The translations under genes and the position numbers were made by a program. Shown one piece after another: positions 44,195 to 51,606 of a DNA stretch of 64,000 nt (the stretch's first letter is position 1; each line of letters starts with the position of its first letter). The stretch is from Mucilaginibacter frigoritolerans (lineage in GTDB: Bacteria > Bacteroidota > Bacteroidia > Sphingobacteriales > Sphingobacteriaceae). The notes beneath the pieces were generated by a model, which worked only from the letters and a program-made list of their open reading frames with translations, ran no database searches and was not told where the DNA came from. The stretch spans positions 172,222-236,221 of the forward strand of contig NZ_VLLI01000010.1 of NCBI RefSeq assembly GCF_007830615.1, read 5' to 3'.

Positions 44195-45133
44195 TTAGTC
44201 ACCCGGCGATCCTTTCAATGGCAACACGGTTACTATTTTATCCTCTTCATCAAATAAAATATTTAATACCTCTGTTGGTGGTTTAGCGGTATCTCCGTGT
44301 CTTATATATCTTAGGTTTGTATATGCTTTTCCTGTAAATGTAACCTGTTTCTGGCTTTGATCCAGATCCCACATTTCATTTTTTATCTCGTCTTTTAATT
44401 TATCTAATTGCTCGTCTTTAACCCGCGAGGCAACTGTATGGGTTATGTACTTTCTTAAGCTATCAAAGTTACCGGCACAAATATCAGTTAAAAATAACCT
44501 GACCTTATTGTCAAGATAAGCAACTTCATCTCTCGACATAACAAGGGACCCCTTTTGTTTAAAAGGCGACCCTACAAATACCCTTATGGTATGGGTGGGC
44601 AGTACTCTTACGTTTTTTGATACAGGATGCCTATTAGATAAAACAACATATGACTGAATATCAGTTGAATCATTTCTCCATTGATCACTTCGCCTTAAAT
44701 AGTCTTTTTCTGCAAGGTCAGAAGAATCCCGTAGGTTACCTTCAGTTTGGCTTTTCCCATATTTTGCGTTGATTTGAGTAACTAACTCATTATACTTTGC
44801 ATAAAGCGTTTTTGTTTGCGATATGGCCATCACCGTATCGCTTTTATCTTCCCACTCGTAAAGAATATAACTTATTGTTGAGTCCTTTTTATAATAGAAA
44901 TAATATACTAAAAGATCAGGAAGGTCATTTTGTTTTTTTCGTTTATAAATTATAGGCTGATAAACCTGCTCATTATTTAAATAGTGAGATTTATCTTTTA
45001 ATAACACACTTTTATTTTTTACTTCTAAAGCTTTGAAAAAATTTATTTTTTTATTTTTTATATCTAAATTAATTTGGGCAAAGAGCAATATAGGGCAACT
45101 GAAAAAAAATAAAATTAAGAACAATTTTTTCAT
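44195..45133 (-). CDS. Exported hypothetical protein
   Basis: 312 residues with a signal peptide (MKKLFLILFFFSCPILLFAQ). The mature part alternates basic strands and acidic helices (TKTLYAKYNELVTQINAKYG, VRLFLTDICAGNFDSL). Residues around YLNNEQVYQPIIYKRKK to YILYEWED form a recognisable beta domain, but no named family fits. Its stop is 29 bp upstream of the carboxylase start on the same strand, so the two may be transcribed together. Periplasmic, function unknown. Confidence 0.75.
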   Translation of the reverse strand: MKKLFLILFFFSCPILLFAQINLDIKNKKINFFKALEVKNKSVLLKDKSHYLNNEQVYQPIIYKRKKQNDLPDLLVYYFYYKKDSTISYILYEWEDKSDTVMAISQTKTLYAKYNELVTQINAKYGKSQTEGNLRDSSDLAEKDYLRRSDQWRNDSTDIQSYVVLSNRHPVSKNVRVLPTHTIRVFVGSPFKQKGSLVMSRDEVAYLDNKVRLFLTDICAGNFDSLRKYITHTVASRVKDEQLDKLKDEIKNEMWDLDQSQKQVTFTGKAYTNLRYIRHGDTAKPPTEVLNILFDEEDKIVTVLPLKGSPGD

Positions 45134-45154
45134 CCGCTAAATATAAAACATAAT

Positions 45155-45613
45155 TCATGATGGACGGCGTTTGGCCGGCGATATCGATTTAACAATCGTT
45201 TGTCCTTTAAACGTGTTTTTAGCGGGTTTAAGTTTCAAAAATGCGTTATTATAAGCCGATAATAATAACTGACTAATATATTCCTCCGGAAAATCGGCTT
45301 TATCTTTGATCCTAATGTACCGGTAAAGACTGCCTTCGCCTATTAGTTTCTTTTGAGGATCAGCTATTTCTGATCCCCTGTTAAAACCAAAATTCACATG
45401 TTCGCTATAAACAGCAATGCTGCAAAAAACATCACCTGCCTTATCTGTTAACGACCAGCCAAAAGCCAAAGCATTGTAATTATCGTAAATAAGCTCGTTG
45501 GTTTCAGGATACAGGTCCCAAACAAATTCGCGCAGCCCTAATGCCGCTGCCTTAACATGATTAGGAAAAGGCAGCAAAAATTTAATTAAATCACTAGTGT
45601 CTTGTTTGCTCAA
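45155..45613 (-). CDS. DUF1801 domain-containing protein
   Basis: 152 residues of the DUF1801 (YdhG-like) family: LREFVWDLYPETNELIYDNYNALAFGWS at the N half, the central strand FCSIAVYSEHVNFGFNRG and the G-E-G-S-L-Y-R-Y-I-R-I-K motif. A basic C terminus follows (KPAKNTFKGQTIVKS). The family has an iron-chaperone-like (frataxin-related) fold by structure, with no agreed function. Cytoplasmic. Its stop lies 21 bp from the exported protein start. Confidence 0.85.
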   Translation of the reverse strand: MSKQDTSDLIKFLLPFPNHVKAAALGLREFVWDLYPETNELIYDNYNALAFGWSLTDKAGDVFCSIAVYSEHVNFGFNRGSEIADPQKKLIGEGSLYRYIRIKDKADFPEEYISQLLLSAYNNAFLKLKPAKNTFKGQTIVKSISPAKRRPS

Positions 45614-45764
45614 TTTGTTACTTTGGCGAAAATTACTTTACATTGCAGTTGTATGCCGTATCTTAATTTTTAAAGTTAGCGTATAAACCATTAAGTGCGA
45701 ATAATAATATGAGAAAAATTATTTCTAAATATTAAAATCCCCTTAATAATAATTTAGAGAATAC

Positions 45765-46502
45765 ATGAAGATAAGAACCCCTAAAACAATGGATGACCTC
45801 CTGATAAAAAAGAGGTACAATGTTTTGGAAGTAGGCGGTGGTAATCACCCGGACAAAAGAGCCCACGTTGTTGTTGACAAATATGTTGAAGACAACACCC
45901 ACCGCTCGGGAAACTTAAGAGTTTTAAAAAATCAAAAATTTCTTCAAGCCGACGGTGAGCATTTACCATTTAAAGATCAGGAATTTGATTATGTGATTTG
46001 CAGGCATGTATTGGAGCATGTAGATGACCCAATTCAGTTTGTTAAAGAACAGGCTCGTGTAGCCAAACGCGGTTATATGGAAACCCCTTCCTTACTAGGC
46101 GAGTACATTGCCCCAAAAGAATCGCACAGGTGGCTTATTCAGGATATTGACAATAAACTGGTTTTATACGATAAGGAAGTAGTAGGCTTTAAACCCTGGA
46201 TGGATTTTGGAGAAGCATTTTTATACTATTTGCCAAAAACATCCATCGCTTTTAAAATTTTAGAACGCACTCAAGCCCCTATCATCACCGTAAATTACGA
46301 ATGGGAGGATGAAATAGAAATATTGATTAATCCACAGGATGAATACTATTTAAATCATTTTATTAAACCCTGGGATGAAAGCATGTGCGAAAAAATGATT
46401 TCAAAAAGAAGCTTCGGAAAGGAAGTTACGACCACCATTGGAGCTATGTTTGATATTATGGTATCGGTTACCAGGAACAAATTACTTGGCTCTGATTCAT
46501 AA
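45765..46502 (+). CDS. Class I SAM-dependent methyltransferase
   Basis: 245 residues. SAM-binding motif I is VLEVGGGNHPDKRAHVVVD, motif II/III is LQADGEHLPFKDQEFDYVIC, and RHVLEHVDDPIQFVKEQARV is the H-V-L-E-H-V segment typical of class I methyltransferases acting on small molecules or glycans. The C-terminal third is substrate-specific and has no recognised match. Cytoplasmic. Single gene with its own strong terminator. Substrate not determined. Confidence 0.87.
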   Translation: MKIRTPKTMDDLLIKKRYNVLEVGGGNHPDKRAHVVVDKYVEDNTHRSGNLRVLKNQKFLQADGEHLPFKDQEFDYVICRHVLEHVDDPIQFVKEQARVAKRGYMETPSLLGEYIAPKESHRWLIQDIDNKLVLYDKEVVGFKPWMDFGEAFLYYLPKTSIAFKILERTQAPIITVNYEWEDEIEILINPQDEYYLNHFIKPWDESMCEKMISKRSFGKEVTTTIGAMFDIMVSVTRNKLLGSDS

Positions 46503-46533
46503 ACTGACAAGAACATCAAAAAACATCAACTTA

Positions 46534-46567
46534 TAAACCAACCTTAACCGGGTTGGTTTATTTTTTT
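46534..46567 (+). terminator. Rho-independent terminator after the methyltransferase gene
   Basis: TAAACCAACC (46534-46543) pairs with GGTTGGTTTA (46551-46560), 7-nt loop, followed by T7. Its last bases overlap the end of the convergent DinB gene. Confidence 0.88.
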
Positions 46568-47084
46568 AATGCCGATGCTGATTTAGCAATACTTTCACCG
46601 TTACCAAAAGCTGCCCCACATGCCGCATGGTATGCTCGGCCGAGTGTACATACAAGCCTATAACTGTTGAAGGTAGCTTGCCCCGCCCTACTTCCCGGTA
46701 AGCTGATAAATCATTCACATCTGTATTACTTAACTGATTTAGGGCATCATCTACCTGTTTATTAAACTGATTAACCAGCGAGGTAACTGTTATGTCGTCG
46801 TCGGTCAGTTTCCCTTCAGCAGCTAAGGCAATTAGTTGATCGCGGTTAAGCTGTTGGCCTTGGGCATAGGTAAAAAGCCTGTTAATAACCCCGGTAAGAT
46901 GCTGTAAATGAAAGCCGGGAGATGCCATGCCCGCTACCTTTTCCCATAGCAAGTCGTTACGAAAATTGAACATCAATTCATTAATTTCTTCGCGGGCCTG
47001 CAACAGGGCATGCGCCACAGGCTGCACTAAGGCAGGCATATCACTTAACGGCCCACGAAGCCAAACTTCAGGCTTGCTGCTCAT
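46566..47084 (-). CDS. DinB family protein
   Basis: 172 residues, four-helix DinB/YfiT-like fold. Metal-coordinating His residues are present: GFHLQHLTGVINR near residue 60 and the paired His in YVHSAEHTMRHVGQLL near the C terminus, which fits the H-x3-H pattern. DinB-like proteins often act as metal-dependent thiol transferases or are induced under stress; the substrate here is unknown. It ends 3 bp before the GH26 gene on the same strand in transcription terms (the GH26 stop is at 47088), and the two probably share a transcript. Confidence 0.85.
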   Translation of the reverse strand: MSSKPEVWLRGPLSDMPALVQPVAHALLQAREEINELMFNFRNDLLWEKVAGMASPGFHLQHLTGVINRLFTYAQGQQLNRDQLIALAAEGKLTDDDITVTSLVNQFNKQVDDALNQLSNTDVNDLSAYREVGRGKLPSTVIGLYVHSAEHTMRHVGQLLVTVKVLLNQHRH

Positions 47085-47087
47085 GCT

Positions 47088-48110
47088 TTATTTTTTAAAC
47101 GAATCAAGCTTTGTCTTCACCTCATCATGATTCAGTGTTTGAGGCCGGTAGTAAACCTGTTTAACCCTATCGTGGGTATTATCTGTCCAAAGCCAGCTAG
47201 TCCATACCATAAACCAGGTCCATTGTGGTTGTACTTTCAATATTTCGGGTTTGGGTAGTTCGCCGGTTTCGGTAAGTGCTATAGGTTTACCATGGGCCAC
47301 TTTTAATAATGCTTCGTAATCACTCTGTTCGTAATCAAAATGATAAACATCAGCACCTAAAACATCCACATAATTTGCACCCGGGTAATAATCCTGGTAA
47401 GCATAAGCCTCATCAAACGGAATATCCCTTAAGCCATTGGCTCCCCAAACCCAAATCAGGTTATTTAAATGGTGATAATTGGTGTATCTGTCGTACATCA
47501 TTTTCCAAAGTTTCACTATGCCGTTTTCGCCTTTTTTGTTACCCCACCAAAACCAAACGCCGTTCATTTCGTGGTATGGGCGCCACAAAACGGGTACACC
47601 CGCATCCCTTAGTTGTTTTAAATATCCGGCAATAACATCTATCTGAGCCAGCCATTTTTTGTTAAGCTCAGTGCCTGGTGTAACCAATTCGTTCCAGTCG
47701 GCATCGCTCATTTTGGCAATTACGTTTTTGGAGAATTCATAAGGAGGATTGTCCGTTGGTTTGCCCTCGTGCCACATTAAGGTAACCAGGTAACCTTCTT
47801 GCCATTTTTTGGTGGCTTCGGCAACAATCTGGGGGCCAAGGTCTTTATCGCCCCAGTTAATAAAATCACTCCCCCAAACGGCTGGGTATTTCCCTGTAAT
47901 GTTTTTAGCACTATCTGAAAACACATTCAGGTCACTATTATAATTTTGCTGACCAGACATAATGTATTTCCCTTTTATATCATACAGCAGCTTTAATGTT
48001 TTTTTAACGCCATCGCTGGCATCTGGGTTTACAGGAGCGTATGTTTGCGCCTTTGTTTTAAGGCCACAAAATATTATTATAAAAAATAAAAAAAATCTCT
48101 TTACTGGCAT
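47088..48110 (-). CDS. Exported glycoside hydrolase family 26 (mannanase-type)
   Basis: 340 residues from ATG at 48110 (MPVKRFFLFFIIIFCG, a signal peptide); an in-frame ATG at 48131 adds seven residues. The GH26 barrel is clear: GKYIMSGQQNYNSDLN, VTLMWHEGKPTDN, acid/base Glu in LWRPYHEMNGVWFWWG and nucleophile Glu in PIALTETGELP. GH26 enzymes are mainly endo-beta-1,4-mannanases. The W-x-W-W-G subsite motif fits that activity. The product is periplasmic or surface-located. DinB is 3 bp away downstream. There is no SusC/SusD pair nearby, so it is not in a polysaccharide utilisation locus. Confidence 0.9.
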   Translation of the reverse strand: MPVKRFFLFFIIIFCGLKTKAQTYAPVNPDASDGVKKTLKLLYDIKGKYIMSGQQNYNSDLNVFSDSAKNITGKYPAVWGSDFINWGDKDLGPQIVAEATKKWQEGYLVTLMWHEGKPTDNPPYEFSKNVIAKMSDADWNELVTPGTELNKKWLAQIDVIAGYLKQLRDAGVPVLWRPYHEMNGVWFWWGNKKGENGIVKLWKMMYDRYTNYHHLNNLIWVWGANGLRDIPFDEAYAYQDYYPGANYVDVLGADVYHFDYEQSDYEALLKVAHGKPIALTETGELPKPEILKVQPQWTWFMVWTSWLWTDNTHDRVKQVYYRPQTLNHDEVKTKLDSFKK

Positions 48111-48238
48111 ATTATTCGCTTTAAAATTCATTTATCTAACCGGGCAGTGAACTATGATCTCAAAATTAACAAAAATCTAACACCACGTTGTAGTACTTAA
48201 TTTGCTAATAATTATTATCTTTAATCCGATTAACAACT

Positions 48239-49795
48239 ATGACTAAACTCACACCGGTAAACAAATTTAGTGTTTACCTATTAATACTCTTGCTGCCTGC
48301 CTTTTTATTTACCCTTCAAAGCTGTAAAAAGAAACGATCAGAAATGGCCAATGTGTTGTTTAAAAAAACACACAATAAAGTTTTCAGAGATTTTGAACCT
48401 GATAGTTTTGCAGAAGTATTTAAACAAGTATTATCAGATACCACACTGAAGATTAAGCATAATGAATTTATACTTGATTATTATGCAAAGAATGAATACA
48501 AGCCCGGCTTTATACTCAACCACTTATTTAATGGCGACCTGAATACTGCCGATAATTATTTTGCGCGCGCCAATGAACATGGTCTGGATGCCGAATTATT
48601 TAAGGCTGCAGAGCTAAAAAACATGATCAATAAATTTACTGCCAAAAATGAAATCAAAACAGTAAACCAGGCCTATCATGATATGGCGCTGTTGGAATTA
48701 ACGGCTGCCAGTTCCATTATCAACTACAGTAATGCTTTGCGATACGGGGTTATAAACCCTAAAGACATTTACCAGCGGTACTTTATGGCTACAAAAAAGC
48801 CTGATAGTTTAACAATGGTACAAGTTTTCCATATCCATGATATGAAAAATTACCTCGATAGCATACAACCTAAAGACCCACAATATATTGCTTTACAAAA
48901 TGCTTTAAAGACTGGCTTTACTGCGGATGGAATAACACAGGAAGAAACCAAACGCATATTATTGGTAAACCTGGAGCGTTTACGCTGGAGAAATAAGCCT
49001 TATGAAACCAAGTATGTAATTGTAAACATTCCTGATTTTGGTTTAAATGTAATTGACAGCGGAAAATCTGTAACAAAAATGAAGGTGTGTGTGGGTCAGG
49101 GCCGTAATATGGCTAATGCCAACACGCTGATAGCTTATAATGACAGTTGTAAAATTGATAAGCCTAATGAGCATGAAACGCCTTTATTAAATAGTTTGAT
49201 ACACAGCGTTGAAGTTAACCCTGTATGGAATATACCAAGAAGCATAGCCAATAAAGAAATTATTGTTGAAGCTGCCAAGGATCGTTTTTACCTGGCAAAC
49301 AAAAATATTAATGTTTATCAGAACGACAAACTGGTTAAAGATCCTGAGAATATTAACTGGGCAAAAGTAACCAAATACAATTCGGATTATGAGTTTAAGC
49401 AGGCGCCCGGGGATGCCAATTCATTAGGTAAAATAAAATTCCTTTTCAATAATAAAAGCAGTGTTTACCTGCACGATACGCCTGCAAAATCTGCTTTTTA
49501 CAAAAAGATGCGGGCCGTTAGTCATGGCTGTGTACGCCTTGGCGATCCGAAAGGGCTTGCCTTAACGCTGTTTGGTGCCGGTAAAAAGTACGACCTGATC
49601 TCTAAAGATATGGATGCCAATAATCCAGACCCTACTGAGATTTACCTATCTAAAAAAGTACCGGTTTACATTACTTATATAACCTGCTGGGCCGATGAAA
49701 GTAACGTACTACAATTCAGACCAGATGTTTATGGCTTGGATATTGTTTTGTATGATCACCTTCTTAAAGATTTACCTGCTGCTTCAATTAATTAA
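48239..49795 (+). CDS. L,D-transpeptidase lipoprotein (YcbB/LdtD-like)
   Basis: 518 residues. A lipoprotein signal ends at the Cys in LFTLQSCKKK. The N-terminal half is the YcbB-type helical domain, and the YkuD catalytic domain follows at about residues 255-460. The active-site motif is AVSHGCVRLGDP, with catalytic His and Cys (S-H-G-C-V-R). It should crosslink peptidoglycan stems by 3-3 bonds or attach lipoproteins to the wall in the periplasm. It is convergent with a second, unrelated L,D-transpeptidase-like gene, and a shared terminator lies between them. Confidence 0.92.
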   Translation: MTKLTPVNKFSVYLLILLLPAFLFTLQSCKKKRSEMANVLFKKTHNKVFRDFEPDSFAEVFKQVLSDTTLKIKHNEFILDYYAKNEYKPGFILNHLFNGDLNTADNYFARANEHGLDAELFKAAELKNMINKFTAKNEIKTVNQAYHDMALLELTAASSIINYSNALRYGVINPKDIYQRYFMATKKPDSLTMVQVFHIHDMKNYLDSIQPKDPQYIALQNALKTGFTADGITQEETKRILLVNLERLRWRNKPYETKYVIVNIPDFGLNVIDSGKSVTKMKVCVGQGRNMANANTLIAYNDSCKIDKPNEHETPLLNSLIHSVEVNPVWNIPRSIANKEIIVEAAKDRFYLANKNINVYQNDKLVKDPENINWAKVTKYNSDYEFKQAPGDANSLGKIKFLFNNKSSVYLHDTPAKSAFYKKMRAVSHGCVRLGDPKGLALTLFGAGKKYDLISKDMDANNPDPTEIYLSKKVPVYITYITCWADESNVLQFRPDVYGLDIVLYDHLLKDLPAASIN

Positions 49796-49834
49796 ACTTA
49801 GTGCTGCTTGTTTAAGTAGTTACAGCGAAGGGCA

Positions 49835-49873
49835 AAAAAAACCGGGAACCTGTTTAAAGCTCCCGGTTTTTTT
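49835..49873. terminator. Bidirectional terminator between two L,D-transpeptidase genes
   Basis: AAAAAAACCGGGA (49835-49847) pairs with TCCCGGTTTTTTT (49861-49873) around a 13-nt loop, with poly-A/poly-T on the two sides. Confidence 0.9.
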
Positions 49874-49922
49874 GAAGTATAAATTATTGCTGTTGAAACA
49901 GACTAATAGTGATGTTTTAAGC

Positions 49923-50705
49923 TTATAAATTCGCGATGTAATTGTTAGCAGGATCATTGTAAACAAAGTTTGCTGCAAGATCCTGGTTAAGATATTTTGA
50001 TGAATAGTTTTTGCTGATACCATTAATAAACATTACCGTTTTATCTTTAATGTTATCAATAACCAAATCGGCAACATCAGGAGAAACAGCCGGGCAGCCA
50101 TAACTGCGACCCAGACGACCTTCTTCATCAATATTACCTTCGCCAACGTAATCAGCACCATGAACAACAATTGCACGGGCACGGGCATTGGTATTAAAAC
50201 CGGCATCCAAACCATCCAATCTTAATGAACGGCCATTTTTGCCATAATAAACATCATCGGTTAAATAGAAGCCCAAACTGCTTTTGTGTGAGTTCATTTT
50301 ATCAGAAAAGCGAGTAGCCATATCTTCACCACTTCCATGTCCGTGAGCTACCCATGTATTTAACACCAGGGTTTTATTTAAAATATCAATTATCCACATG
50401 CGTTTTTCGTGGCTTGATTTTGCCAGATCAACAACGGTAAGAATTGAACTGCTTGCTGGGATTTTATTTTTTCCCCTTAAATTAAGGTAACCTGTAATGG
50501 CTTTTTTAAACACCTCTACTTCCAGGCCCGATTCCTGCAAATGTGCAGATTCATAAATATTAGAGATATATTTTTCAAGAAATTCACCTGCGGTAAACGG
50601 TCTGTTAAAATGTGCAGTGTTGTGTCGTGATGCAGGTTTCCAGCTGATACCAGCTATTGAAAGTATTACTAAAATACAAACAAATCCCAAAAAATTTCTC
50701 TTCAT
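49923..50705 (-). CDS. Murein L,D-transpeptidase catalytic domain family protein (YkuD_2-type)
   Basis: 260 residues with a signal anchor (FLGFVCILVILSIAGISW). The YkuD_2 catalytic domain has AWVAHGHGSGEDMATRFSD and AIVVHGADYVGEGNIDEEGR, and the nucleophile segment RSYGCPAVSPDVADLVID with the catalytic Cys. It differs in family from the YcbB-like protein next door. It acts on peptidoglycan in the periplasm; specificity unknown. The two adjacent wall enzymes are convergently transcribed. Confidence 0.88.
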   Translation of the reverse strand: MKRNFLGFVCILVILSIAGISWKPASRHNTAHFNRPFTAGEFLEKYISNIYESAHLQESGLEVEVFKKAITGYLNLRGKNKIPASSSILTVVDLAKSSHEKRMWIIDILNKTLVLNTWVAHGHGSGEDMATRFSDKMNSHKSSLGFYLTDDVYYGKNGRSLRLDGLDAGFNTNARARAIVVHGADYVGEGNIDEEGRLGRSYGCPAVSPDVADLVIDNIKDKTVMFINGISKNYSSKYLNQDLAANFVYNDPANNYIANL

Positions 50706-50937
50706 TCCTTTACCTATGAGTTAAATCAATATTTTAATTAGAATTAGTTCTACGTAAAAAAAACAATTAGGTTTCTCTTTTTTACCACTATTTAATTCCG
50801 CGCAAAGCCAATAGAAAATATTCATTGAATTAAAATAATTAACCAATAATTATAGTTAGCAATTCCAGTTAATCAAAAATGAAAATTTATCAAATCATCA
50901 AGCTTAATTATGAATTAACTCATAAAAAGCTTTATTA

Positions 50938-51519
50938 TTATTTAACCCACTTTATTTTTTCTTCTAAAGGGGTTGTACGCTTGCCTTCTGTTGCAATAAC
51001 ATCTGCGTGGCCAAGATATAAAACTCCGATGATAATATCATCAACATCAAACTGAAAAAAATCTCTGAACTCAGGTTTGTTAGCCATGCCGCCGGTGCTC
51101 CAGAAAGAAGCAATATTTAAAGCTGTTGCCCCAAGCAATATGTTTTGTACGGCACATGATACTGCTGCAATCTCTTCAAAAACAGGCAGTTTAGATAAGC
51201 CACTTCGTTTCATTGCAGCAATAATAACATGCGAAGCCATATCGCCCTGATGAACTAAATTATTATAGGTTGTTGCATTAAAATTATCGCCCATGCTGTT
51301 TTGTTTATACAGATCAGCATGTTGCTGGCAAAACTCAGTCGGGTTTTCAAAAACAATAAAACGCCATGGTTCAGTATAAGCATGGGTTGGTGCCCAATCT
51401 GCCAGCTCCAGTAAAGCTGCAATATGTCCATTTGGAATTTTGTTGCCGTTCATTGCAAATGCTTTTGTAGTGCGGCGGCTTTTAATTATTGATGAAATGG
51501 TTGAAAATGTAGTATCCAT
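50938..51519 (-). CDS. Nitroreductase family protein
   Basis: 193 residues of the FMN-dependent nitroreductase family. The N terminus KSRRTTKAFAMNGNKIP carries the FMN phosphate-binding Arg-Arg-Thr motif, WAPTHAYTEPWRFIVFENP is the conserved W-A-P-x-H/S segment, and VSCAVQNILLGATALNIASFWST with GVLYLGHA near the end completes the fold. It would use NAD(P)H to reduce nitro compounds or quinones; the true substrate is unknown. Cytoplasmic. It is located downstream of the fused E1 gene with a terminator between them. Confidence 0.9.
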   Translation of the reverse strand: MDTTFSTISSIIKSRRTTKAFAMNGNKIPNGHIAALLELADWAPTHAYTEPWRFIVFENPTEFCQQHADLYKQNSMGDNFNATTYNNLVHQGDMASHVIIAAMKRSGLSKLPVFEEIAAVSCAVQNILLGATALNIASFWSTGGMANKPEFRDFFQFDVDDIIIGVLYLGHADVIATEGKRTTPLEEKIKWVK

Positions 51520-51558
51520 AGTTATAAAAAATAAAAATCCCGGTTCAAGAACCGGGAT
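51520..51558 (-). terminator. Terminator after the E1 alpha/beta gene
   Basis: ATCCCGGTTC (51537-51546) pairs perfectly with GAACCGGGAT (51549-51558) around an AA loop. On the minus strand it is followed by TTTTTATTTTTT. It ends transcription of the gene at 51607-54039 before nitroreductase. Confidence 0.9.
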
Positions 51559-51606
51559 GCAAAAATAAGTTTATTATGCTGATTGAAAAATCAGCTAACT
51601 GACACA